From NCBI GenBank assembly GCA_001430745.1, contig KQ482076.1:467227-482872 (forward strand): a DNA stretch of 15,646 bases, given 5' to 3'. Positions within the stretch are counted from its first letter, which is position 1, and the number at the start of each line of letters is the position of its first letter. This stretch comes from Auxenochlorella pyrenoidosa (Eukaryota > Chlorophyta > Trebouxiophyceae > Chlorellales > Chlorellaceae). The notes below the pieces were generated by a model. The model saw only the letters and a list, made by a program, of their open reading frames with translations, did no database searches and was not told where the DNA came from. Made by a program: the position numbers and the translations under genes. Positions 1 through 9,700 of this stretch are shown here, one piece after another.

Positions 1-13
1 GGGGGNGGGGGGG

Positions 14-35
14 CAGCCTTCTGGCAGCCTTCTGG
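14..35. repeat. Tandem direct repeat, 11-base unit x2
   Basis: The unit cagccttctgg occurs twice in a row at 14-24 and 25-35, and the second copy runs into the left arm of the adjacent hairpin. It could be replication slippage or an assembly artefact next to the N-containing G run. Confidence 0.8.
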
Positions 36-64
36 TCGCATGCTGCCCAGCAGCATGCGACCAG
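32..64. repeat. Perfect 15-bp inverted repeat with 3-base loop
   Basis: The left arm at 32-46 (ctggtcgcatgctgc) is exactly complementary to the right arm at 50-64, with loop CCA at 47-49. The very short loop would give a stable hairpin in DNA or RNA. No T-run follows, so it is not a terminator. It lies within the presumed intron of esterase copy 1. Confidence 0.9.
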
Positions 65-144
65 CTGGGCACCGCCGGGGCGCAGCTTTCCAGGCAGCTT
101 GCTGCCAGAAGAGAGGGGGGGAGGGGGCCCTGTGAGTGGCGCAC

Positions 145-1919
145 CGGATGCGGGGAACCACCACCGTTGCGCCGCTGAAGCCCAGGACTTGATAGTCTGC
201 CCGCAGCGCCCGCGCCGCCGTCGGGCCGTACGCCAGCAGCCCATCCTGCGTGGAGGCGTCCAGCTGGGCGCAGCTGCGGTCGCCGATGCTGCCGCTGCCG
301 GCGCTGTGGGGGGGCAGGGAGGGGCGGGGACGACGGGTGGCAGGGGGGTTTGGGGAGGAGGAGCTGTGGGAAGCCGCCTGTGCTGCTTCTTGATAAGCAG
401 GCAGGCGGGCGGGCGGGCAAGGCAGGCATGCCATGGCTGGCACGGATGGGCAGGCAGGCAGGCAGGCAGGCTGTGGTTGACAGGCAGAGACAGGCCAAGC
501 TGGGGCCGTGGAATGCCCGCCTGAGCACACAGCGGTGCAAGTTTCGCTACAACTGTCATGTGCAGCCAGCCACAGGGCAGCGCCTTACGTGACAGAGTCG
601 CCCAGGAAGAGCATGCGCCGCCCAGACAGGTGGCCAGGCGTGGCGGGCGGATCAACGAAGCGGCCCGCCGCTGACAGTCTGATGCTCTTGAGCAGGGCGG
701 CGCCGTAACGTGCCTCGCTCAGCTTGCTGATGCGCAGCGTGTGCTTCCCTGTAGGCAGGGGTGGGGGCCGGGCCGGGCGCAGCATGGCACGGCTGATTTG
801 TCAGCCTGACCCAGCAACCCAGCCGCCGCTACAGCCACGCCCTGGTGCACATCCCTTAACATCCAGCCCACCTCTTCATGCCAGAAGGGGAGGCAGGACA
901 AGCCTCCACGGCTGGCCCCACAGCAGCTTCAAACAGCCACTGCAGAAGGGTGGCCGGATGCGCATCTCAGTCGCACCTGTGCTGAGCCCCGTCTTGCGCC
1001 ATGTCAGCACCGGTGACGCCTTGGTTATCTTGGCAGTGCCTGCCGGCTTTCCATCCAAGTCAAACTGCATACGACCACGGCCAGCAGGGAGCTGTGTCGA
1101 GCATCCGCGGCGGCGTTTTGCGCGCCTTCCAGCCGGGCAAGCTCCCACCCGTTACACATCTGCAACGCAGCACTGATGTCAACACCTGCCGCGCCGCACA
1201 CGCCAGGCAGCCGGCGCTGCGCCGCGCCGCACCTGAAACACGGCCTCTGGCACGGAGGATTTGGACTCGAACACCCATTCGTCGCTGTCTGGGAAGGCCG
1301 CCTTGCTGGCATCCAGCACAACTGCCACGCTGGAGGAGCCCTCAAAGGTGACAGTGGCAGAGCTTGCCGGCCACGTCATCCACTGAAAAAGGTCAGGGTG
1401 CCATTTGGGGGTAGGGGCAAAGTTCATTGAGTACAAGAGTCAAGGCAGGAGGAGCCAGGCTGTCAGCCGATCGTATCACGCTGGGGGGGTATACGGGGCT
1501 GCATGGTGCAGGCAGCACTGTCCTAGAGCCCCGGCTTTCGCCCGGGGTCTTGCGTCGCAAACCCAATGCGGCGCGGCATGTTCTGAGCACAAGCCAGCAA
1601 AACAGCTGCTGCCACAGCGGCCAACGCGGCGTAGCGCCTCGAATGCACAGCGTTGCGCAGCAGCTCGCGCTTGGCGTGCGCCGCTGTGCTGCTGGCCTAT
1701 CTGCGTGGCGCGTGCGGCCATGCTCACCTGTGGCAGGCCTGCATACTGGCCCGTAGACCCCGGGCTGAAGCGGCCCATCAGCTGCACGATGGGCTGCCTG
1801 CTGCTGGCTGCCGCGGCCCCAGCTACGGCGGCGGCGGCAGCCGCGGATGCGCTGGCAGGGGCGGCGACGGTGACATAGGCCGCTGCAGTCAGCGCGCACG
1901 TCAGCAACGCCCACCTCAT
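145..1919 (-). CDS. Secreted CE2-type SGNH/GDSL esterase, copy 1 (5' part only; 3' end beyond window)
   Basis: Predicted secreted carbohydrate esterase that removes acetyl groups from polysaccharides; the substrate is unknown. Exons on the minus strand are 1919-1728, 1382-1233, 1064-977, 748-589 and 303-145, with phases 0, 0, 1, 2 and 2 at their ends. The start gives a signal peptide (MRWALLTCALTAAAYVTVAA). Residues about 45-185 form the beta-rich CE2 N-terminal domain, ending in the family pattern GKHTLRISKLSEARYG. The nucleophile motif LFLGDSVT follows with Ser195, then the block ADYQVLGFSGAT, which keeps the SGxx glycine. The GTND and HP blocks would lie beyond position 1. Exon sizes (192, 150, 88, 160, 159) match copy 2 (195, 150, 88, 160, 153). 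Family identity comes from these motifs, and the CE2 label is more certain than the substrate. The donor after exon 5 (CG|GTGCGC) is inferred by analogy with copy 2. Confidence 0.85.
397..471. repeat. GGCA/GGCG tetranucleotide-rich tracts in intron
   Basis: Two tracts of tandem ggca or ggcg units (about 397-428 and 449-471) lie inside intron 4 of esterase copy 1 (304-588). They are simple microsatellite-like sequence with no coding signal. Confidence 0.8.
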
Positions 1920-2375
1920 GGGCCGACGGTTCGGACCAACCGCCCAGGCCAGGGGGACGTACAGGCGGTTGGTCGTGTCCGCCGGGTGCTGCCTTGCAAA
2001 CCACCGGCTGTAGCGAGCTCTGGGACCTCAATGGGCGAGATCCGTTCCAATTGGCGCTGTCTGGGCCTCTCGCTCACACACGCGTGTACACGGCGTGCTG
2101 TGCTGTGCAGTGGGCGTGGCGGCGGCACTGCGGCAACATGCAGCAGGCGCGTGCAAGTGGGCATGCTGTCGGGTTCTCGCGGTTGGGACAATCTCAGATA
2201 CCCAGCAAAGTGCCTGTGGAGGCTGTTGCCAGTCAAAGTCCCTGCGTGGTTAGCTCTGTCCTCATCATGTTCCTCCCCGTCCGTCGGGGGTAAGAGGTTG
2301 CGCAGTACCAACTGGCATCCGTCTGCAAGAGCTCGATTCATCCGTCCATACATGTTGTCGTTCAACTCAGTCAGG
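1920..2375. other. Spacer between tandem esterase genes
   Basis: This stretch of 456 bases separates the stop codon of esterase copy 2 from the start codon of copy 1, both on the minus strand. It must hold the 3' untranslated region of copy 2 and the promoter and 5' leader of copy 1. I see no recognisable gene or RNA in it, and no TGTAA polyadenylation signal downstream of the copy 2 stop. Confidence 0.6.
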
Positions 2376-5300
2376 CTAGAACTGAGGCAGGGCGGCGGCA
2401 ATGAAGCGCTGCAGCTGGGCCGCCACCTCAGCATGCGTGGCAGCATCCGGGTGTGCCTTGCAGTAGTCTGTGCTGTCGAGCGTGCTGCCATCAATCTGCA
2501 GTTCACATGGGTGGCAAACCATTGCTGACAAGCTTTGCATCAGGAGCATATGGTAGGGTGTTAGGTGTGCACTGCCGCCTCATGCTGTCACCAGACAGCA
2601 CAAGGCGCACGCGACTGTCAGCGCCCTCTGCACAGCCTGTGCTGACACGCCTTCCCTGCCCTCTGCACCTGCAGCAGGTAGGTGTTGCGGATGCGGGCCG
2701 CTGCCAGCTGGCTGACAGTGGCTGCCATGTACTGCATATATACGGAGTTTGCCTCCAGGGTCTTCAGCCCCGCCAGCTGCATCTCCAGCGGCCACACCTG
2801 CTGGGCGGGAGGAGCTGAGCCGGCGTCAGGGCGACTGCCCAGGCGGCGCCTTGCCAGCAGTTCCTCTGGGGCACCTACTGTGCCTTTGGGCCGAGGGCTG
2901 GGATGCACCAATCATGGGTGGTTCCTGCAAGACGGGCGTCCACGTGCAGAAGCCAGGCCGTGCTCACCAGCTGTATGATGGCTGCACTGGGGTAGGCCGC
3001 ACGCACCTGCGGGGGCATCAGCTCGCGGCCTGGGCAGACTTCAGGGGCACCAGCCAGCATGCAGTGGGCAACATGCTGGGACGCCTCATAGCTCGACATG
3101 ACAGCTTAGGAGGCCGGAGGTCCCCTGCAGCTCACCTCCTCTACCAGGGCCATGTAGGCCGCAAGGAACCGGTCCAGCGGCGGCAGCATGCCCAGCCCGT
3201 CCACTTTGTGCGTGTCGGGCGTTATCGAGACCTTGTTGAAATCATTTGTGCCCACAGCCAGCACGACAACCTGGGCAGGGCACCCGGGTGGGAGAGGGCG
3301 GTTCCTGCAGTTGCTGCAAGCAGAGGCTGCAAGCAGAGGCTGTGGCCGTGGGGCGGCACGCCGACGCGCTTTACACGTGCACTTGCACGGGCCACGCGGC
3401 GGGTACCGCCTGCCACACAGCGAGCAACAAGCCGGCGTTGCACGGCTGAAGTCTCCTGCACAGCAGTGCAGGCGCTCCCAGGGGGGCAGCTGGTGGAAAG
3501 GCACACAGCTGCCCACGAGGGCCCCACCTGCGGCACCCAGGAGCTCAGGTTGTAGGTGGACTCAGAGAGGTCCAGGGCATCCGCCCGCCGCCAGAAGGTG
3601 GACACCCTTGGGCGGTACCAATTGATCCACGTGGCATTCATGCCATCTGCCGCCCTGCGGTGCAGCGGAGGCAGCGGCAGCTGTGAAGAAAACTCGCGAG
3701 GAATCCAGGCCAGGGGGCCAGCTGCCGCAGAACGTGGGCCGGCGGCACGCAGGACCAGCGGCAGGCAGGAGCGACGCGGATGGAGCGGCATGCTGCATGC
3801 GAGCAGCTTTCTTGCTTGTTTGGGCCTAAAGTCTGTCAAATCGCAACGGACCTTGCGACACAGACAGCGCATGCTGCGCTAGTATTGGCCGGCCCTGTCC
3901 AGCCCGTAGCAAAGCAACCAACATCTGTCTCTGGTCACCCCCACTGGTGCTCACTCGCGCTTCAGTGTGAAGGATGCGGCAGCCCAGCCCACCACTTGGT
4001 AGTCGGCCTTGAGCGCCTTGGCAGCCAGGGGTCCGAACGCCCGCAGCCCATCCTGCACGCTGGCGTTCATGACGCACCCCAGGCCGCCCAGGTTGCCTGC
4101 GCCTGTCCTGCAGAGCAGGCGAGGTTGGCAGGCGGCCTGCCAATTTTGCAGTGGAAGCTGGCCGAGCGCAGGGTAGCTGCGGTTACCTTGCTATGCACCA
4201 GCACCACCCTGCTGGCCTGTCAAGACCCCTGCTCACGTGATGGAGTCCCCAAGGAACAGGATGCGCCGGCGCGACGCCTGGCCGGGGCTAGGGCCCGGCG
4301 CCAGGAAGCGCCCGCCTGGCGACAGTTGGATGCGCCGCAGCCAGGCCGCGCCGTAGCGAGCTTCGGACAGCTTTGTGATGGTGAGGTTGTGGCGCCCTGC
4401 GAGGGGGGGGGGGGGGGGGGGGCAAGGCACGGAGTGCTGGTGCGAGGTTGGTCTGCCCACGCTGGTGCAGACATCGCGCCCCCCTGGCCTGCCGCACTCT
4501 GGTGTGCGCCAACCAAGGGGCCTGCGGCGGGCCTCCTCTGGGCACCCACCATTGGGCAGGCCTGGCGAGGCCACAACGAGCAGACACGATGCGACACGCG
4601 GCACTGCCGGTCCTCCACAGCGTGCCAAACGCCCAACTAATGCTGCTGCCCAGCAGGATCCCCCTGTTGCCACAGCCTTTGCCATGTCCCGCCTAGCACC
4701 CACCTGGCCCAAGGCCCGTCTTGCGCCAGCTCAGCACAGGGCTGCTGGGGGTCAGGTGGCCATGCACGGCCACCTCGCCATCCAGCTCAAACTGTCGGTT
4801 GGTAGGGGGCACGAAAGAATGCGCCTGCAACGTAATGGCACCGGCAAAGGCCAGGAATCCGTGCATGCAGCAGCCCCGTCCACCAGGGCGACCTCAGCTG
4901 GCTTTGTCAGCTGCACGAGGGAGAGCCAACCGCCTGCACTGAGAAGCTGGCCCACCTGGAAAGTGGCATCCGGCGTGGGGGTCCTGCCCAGGGCGAGCCA
5001 GCTGTCAGCGGCTGGCAGGCCAGCAGGCCTGCCATCTAGCACCACTTCCACGCTATCAGACAGATAGAAGGAGACGCTCGCGGAGCTGGCTCCCCAAGTG
5101 AAGAGCTGGGACAGGAGCCAGAAGAGGAAGGGGGCGTCAGATGTGGCCAACACGGCAGCCACAAACACCGATGCCTGCAGGCCCACCCCATCCCACCCTC
5201 CGTAATATGATCCTTCAAGGGTGTGCTACTCACCTGAGGCAGCGTTGCAAGGCTTCCCCTGCCGATCCCTGGGCGGAACCTGCCTGCCAGCTGCACCAGC

Positions 5301-5428
5301 GGCGCTGTTGAGCCGGCAGCACTAGCGGCAGCAGTGGCGGCAGCAGTGGCCAGGCGGGATCCCGTAGGTGCCGCAGCAGTGCCTGCTGCTCGCAGCAGCA
5401 GCAGTGACAATAGAACTAATCCATACAT
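2376..5428 (-). CDS. Secreted CE2-type SGNH/GDSL esterase, copy 2 (complete, 431 aa)
   Basis: Predicted secreted polysaccharide deacetylase or acetylesterase. Ten minus-strand exons: 5428-5234, 5105-4956, 4791-4704, 4396-4237, 4107-3955, 3654-3528, 3270-3136, 3006-2968, 2797-2669 and 2495-2376. They total 1296 nt, in frame throughout. The start at 5428 gives signal peptide MYGLVLLSLLLLRAAGTAAA and aligns with copy 1; an upstream in-frame ATG at 5485 is possible. The CE2-like N-terminal domain spans about residues 45-185. The SGNH domain has RILFLGDSIT (Ser196), ADYQVVGWAAAS, VVVLAVGTNDF (Asn300, Asp301) and, near the C-terminus, KAHPDAATH (His407 likely catalytic). The length suits a two-domain CE2 enzyme. 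Oddities: the block-II glycine seen in copy 1 (FSGAT) is Ala here, and no Asp lies two or three residues before His407, which fits a Ser-His dyad as described for some CE2 enzymes. Family identity is firm; the substrate is unknown. Confidence 0.92.
3313..3342. repeat. 13-base tandem repeat in intron
   Basis: The unit gctgcaagcagag is repeated 2.3 times, at 3313-3325, 3326-3338 and partially to 3342. It lies inside intron 6 of esterase copy 2 (3271-3527) and looks like a slippage duplication. Confidence 0.85.
4403..4422. repeat. Homopolymer of 20 G (C20 on the coding strand) next to a 3' splice site
   Basis: Twenty consecutive G on the plus strand. On the transcribed strand of esterase copy 2 this reads as a C20 polypyrimidine tract, followed by tcgcag and exon 4. 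It belongs to intron 3 (4397-4703). The exact length is likely uncertain, because such runs slip in sequencing and in replication. Confidence 0.9.
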
Positions 5429-6769
5429 TGCTGTCGGAGGCTCTGTGGGCAAGGCAAGCACAAGGAGAAGACGCTCCCGTGCCAAAGGGTTGCACCGGTC
5501 CCAGCGATCGTCAAGATAGTCGTCTCGAGGCCAATTGATGCGACTTTTTAGCTCTTAATCTCGATTACGGGCCAGTAGGCCTGCCACAAGCCAGCAAACG
5601 GGAGTGACCGCAAAGCAGCATGCAGCCTGCAGAGTTTTCGTTGAATAACTGCGAACAGCAAGGCTCTAACACAACAGTGTGGGATCTGCAGCCGCTGTGC
5701 GGGATGCTGGGCTGTAAGTGGGAAAATGCTCAGCGCGCCCAGCGGCCCGCACGCAGTGCCGTTCACCTGGTCCTCCCCTCTGACAGGAGTGCCAAATGCT
5801 CGGTTCATCAACTGTCGCTGCGCCCCATGTAGGGGTTCAGAGTAATATTGCCACTGAGAACATAGCCCCCGAGGCTAGCACCAGCGTGCCTCTGGACGTG
5901 GCGGGAGCTGTGCCAACATGTGGACGGGTGCCCCTGCCGTATCCGTGGTACCAGTCAACTTGTCTCTGACAGACAGGACTGCTGCCGTGGGCACTTAAGC
6001 GGAGTAAGGTGTTTGCGTCAGCCATTCTGACAGAGGCCGAGCGCAATCGCAGAGGCGCTTCCCCCTCACAGGTGCACCTGCGACGAGGCTGACCCGGCAT
6101 TCCATAGTGGCTGAACCAGAAAAGGTGCGCAGCAGGGTGGCGGCTTCCCGGACTGCGCTGACCCGCACATGTTTTAGGAGCATTACCCAAGCGGAACCAT
6201 GTAATTTCCAGGCAGGCAGCGCTAGGGCATCAAGCACCGCAGGCAGTGCTGCTTGCACAAAACCCAAGCTCCGGTGGAGATTCACGTTTTGGAGGGGTGA
6301 CACCTCTGTAGTGTATCTTCTCCTTGCTGTGCGTTGCCCGTGCCATCTGGGGCCCCAGCTCGCTGCGAGGTGGGACTGCAGCATCAGCGCTCTTGTGGGA
6401 GGCGGGTGCCAGGACGGCCGCAAGGTGTGAGCGGCATGCACGGCTTGCACACACCCTTCTTTCTGATGATCGGCGCAATTAAACATTCAGGAATACTGCA
6501 GCTTGCAAGCTTTAGGGTGGAATTGGCTGCCAGGGTTTCACTGCAGCTCGAGCATGCTCAGACGCCGCCAGCTCAACCTTGGGCGCCGCCATCGTTGCAA
6601 TCGGCGCATCAACAAAGCATAAGCATCGTCCAGCGACTGTGCCGAACGTTCGACAGCTCGTGGGTTTGAGCTCTCGAGCACCGCAGCGGTGCAGGCGCCT
6701 GCTGTGAACTTCTGCCACTCCCGATCGCCAAGTTGAGCAGTAAAGAAGGGCCGCACGCACCACGCGATC
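5429..6769. other. Divergent intergenic region, no gene recognised
   Basis: These 1341 bases lie between the start codons of esterase copy 2 (minus) and the PHD-GNAT gene (plus), so they should contain both promoters and 5' leaders. The stretch is visibly less GC-rich than the exons and lacks their strong G/C third-position bias. The longest open frame (minus 6486-5995) has mixed codon use and matches no family I know. No tRNA, hairpin array or repeat family was seen. Confidence 0.6.
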
Positions 6770-9700
6770 ATGCCACCACGCCGAAAGTCGGCGCTCGAGG
6801 ACCTCATTCGCCAGGGGCTGGTCGCCGATGGCGAGCTGCTTCGATACAAGGTGCGCTGCCCCCTGCCGCGCGGGTTCCTGTTGCCTTGCTGCTAGCGCCG
6901 CCCCTGCCGCCGCCTGTGCCGAGCCGCTAGCACGCGCTGGCTGACCTGTTGGTGCAGAGCCAAGCAAGTTTACAATGGCGTTGTACCAGCTGCTGTCAAT
7001 CCGTTGTGGCTCACTTGCTGCCATCGAGTGCCTCTGCCCGGCCTCGCACAGAGCAAGCATGGGGAACTGATGGCCATCGGGCGCGCCCGGGAGGGCGGCA
7101 TCGAGGTGGAGGGCAAGAGCAAGCTGCTGGGCTACACCGCATTTGAGGATGTGGCAGGTGGGCGGCTGCCTGCCCAACGCTCTGTTTGGGAGGGCCAGCC
7201 GGGTTGGGGGTACCTCCTGCTTGGGACTCGGATGGGCTGTTGCCCTCGCCCTGTTCGTCTATCACCGCCCAGCCCTCGACCAACATGCGTCTCTCTCCGC
7301 CCCGCTGCCCTTTTTCTGAGCCTGTGCAGGCAGCAAGTACCACCGCCCGGCAGAGCACACGCACACAACCATCAGCCGCAACCTGCAGGGTCTGGCCCTG
7401 CTGGCGGCGGGGGATGGCGGCGGCGGAGCCGGCGGGCGCAGCAGGAAGGAGGCGCCGGGTTCCGAGGAGCCGGCGCTGGAGCTGCTGGAGGATGAGAATG
7501 ACGACCTCTGCCACGTCTGCGGCCTGGGGGTGAGCCAGTGGCTGTTTGGTGGGCCCCACGTGCACAAACAGGCCCGCAACGTGGGCTGGCTCAGTATGCA
7601 GGGTGGCCTCCGCCCGCCGTGTGCACATGCGCTGCCGCCCCAACCCGATGCTGCCTTCCCTCTTCCACAGGGAACGCCGCCCGCCTGTCGCGTAGCCGAT
7701 ACACTCGCTGCTGGCCTGACCCGCTGTTGCCCTGCCCTGACGCAGGGTGACCTCATGTGCTGCGAGACATGCCCCGCCGTCTTCCACGCCGCCTGCCTGG
7801 GCCTGCCCGCCCCGCCCGCCGGCGACTTCTTCTGCCCCACATGCACCTGCTCTGTGTGCGGCGGCGGCGGCAGCGGTGAGCCTGTGCAGGCCGCCCGCTC
7901 GTCGCTCTGCCTGTGCTGGAAAGTTGTCTGCGCTGCAAGCATCGGTCCGCCTGTATGCCTGCCGAGGCAGCGGCTCCCGCCAAGGGCAGGGCGTGCGCTG
8001 CGCCGCGCCTGCCGGCCCCGACCTGCCGCCTCCGCCCTGCTGCCGCCTGCGACTTTGCCTGCAGAGGGCGTGATGCCCACCGGCTGCCAGTGGGTCGACT
8101 GCCGGCGCTTTGCGGGCACCGAAGCGCTGCAGCAGCTGAGCCGGCCGCACATCGGCCCCCCCGGCGACACTGGCAGCCAGGGGTCAGGCCAGGGGACTGC
8201 ACCCGTGGCCGGAGCAGCAGCCGACGCAGCAGCAGTGAAGGCAGAACCACAGGCAGCGCCCGAGGCAGCGGGCGCTGCAGGGGCAGCCGGGGCGCAGCCG
8301 ATGCAGGTGGACGCTGCAGGGGGGCCAGCGGCCGCGGCAGAGGCCGCAGCAGGCGCGTCGACGGGGTTAGGAGCAGAGGAGCCCGCTGCAGACTTCAGCC
8401 AGCTGGTTGCGGCTGCGACAGCGCAGTGGCAGGCCACCCAGGCACCTGCCGACGCGGCACACGCGGCAGCTGCGCGGCAGGGCGCAGCAGCAGCGGCCTC
8501 GGAGAGCGCTGCTGTGCCCTGCCCGGTTACGCTGCGCTGGGCCCACCTCCGCTGCTTCCCACCAGAGTTCGTCCAGCAGCTGCGGCAGGGCACGTCCCAG
8601 CCGTGCATCAGCAGCGTCGAGGCGGCAACTGCCAGCACCCGCCTGGCGGCCGCCTGCAGTGCAGGGCTGCTGCAGCTGGGCAGCATACCGGAGGGGGCGC
8701 GGGCGGGCACCGGCGGTGTCGACGCGCGCGCCCCGCTGCCGCTCTCGCTCCTCGTCGTGCGTGGCGCGGCAGCAGCTGCGCCGGGCGACTGCCGCGGCTA
8801 CGCCCCTGCGTACTCGCCAGAGCAGCGGCAGCAGCTTCAGGTGGCGCTGTCTGCTGCTCTGCAAGTGCTGCACAGGTGCGGTTTGTGAGGGTGCAGCTGA
8901 GAGCCCCCTCGGGGGGCACCTCCTCTCACTGCCTCCCTTGCACATTCTGGCAGGCCTTTGATCCATGCCTGTTGATAGCATGGGGGCACCCTTGCCTGCT
9001 GTGCTGGAGCAGGCATATGGCCCCGCAGCTGCCGTCGCTGTTGGCTGGCCCTGCTGACGGCCCTCTGCGCAGCTGCCTGCCCGCCCTGCAGCTGCTATGA
9101 GCCTATCCCTGACAGCCGCACAGGCGCGGACATCCTGCCCTGGCTGCTGCGGGGCGCAGTGCTGGCCGGCGGGGAGGCTGACTACAGCGGCATGCACACT
9201 GCTCTGCTCTACGCGGGCTCGGCGCTGGTGGCCGTGGGTGAGAGGGGGGGGGGGTGGGTAGCAGCCATGCTGGGCTGCTGGGGCGCTGCCCACGGCAGCC
9301 TCTCACTGCTCCGGATGCGCGCCAGGCGGCTGCTTGAGCTCGTCAAATCTGCCTGCCAGCCTGTGCGCCTGCTATAAGCCTGGCCAGCAGCTGTGCCAGG
9401 CGCTCTCCCCCTGCCAGCACGGGCAGCTCATGTGCTCCGCCCCACGTGCTTGCGCCCGGCTGCCTCCCCCCCCTCCCACCACCCCCCGCACCCCCACCCC
9501 TCCCACCCCTGCACCCGTGCCGCAGCTGTCTTCCGCTCATTCGGCGAGTTTGCGGAGCTGCCCCTGCTGGCTGTGCGGCCCGAGCTGCAGCGGCGCAACG
9601 GCCTGGGCCGGCTGCTGCTGGCGGCGGTCGAGCAGCTGCTGCTGCAGGCGGGGGCTCAGGTGGGGGCCATTGGGCGAGCGAAGGTGCTGCCTCAGCGGGT

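Larger units (their letters stand above)
1..144 (-). other. Partial intron of esterase copy 1 at window edge
   Basis: This is presumed intron 5 of the left-edge esterase. It follows the donor GTGCGC at 144-139. I see no exon resembling the next exon of copy 2, which encodes a tryptophan-rich linker before the GTND block. The stretch holds an 11-base direct repeat, a strong hairpin and a G-run containing an N at position 6, so it may sit at an assembly edge or gap. Confidence 0.5.

Noticed and set aside
32..64. Hairpin as a transcription terminator or CRISPR-type repeat
   Set aside because: There is only one copy, no T-run and no spacer pattern, and the setting is a eukaryotic intron.
5995..6486. 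163-codon minus-strand open frame in the divergent spacer
   Set aside because: It has an ATG and a length worth a look, but codon use lacks the strong G/C third-position bias of the real exons and no motif or family is recognisable.
7262..8710. 482-codon minus-strand open frame opposite the PHD-GNAT gene
   Set aside because: It runs across several introns and exons of a gene with clear domains on the plus strand. Its Ala/Ser-rich translation is what GC-rich antisense sequence gives, and no family pattern is seen.
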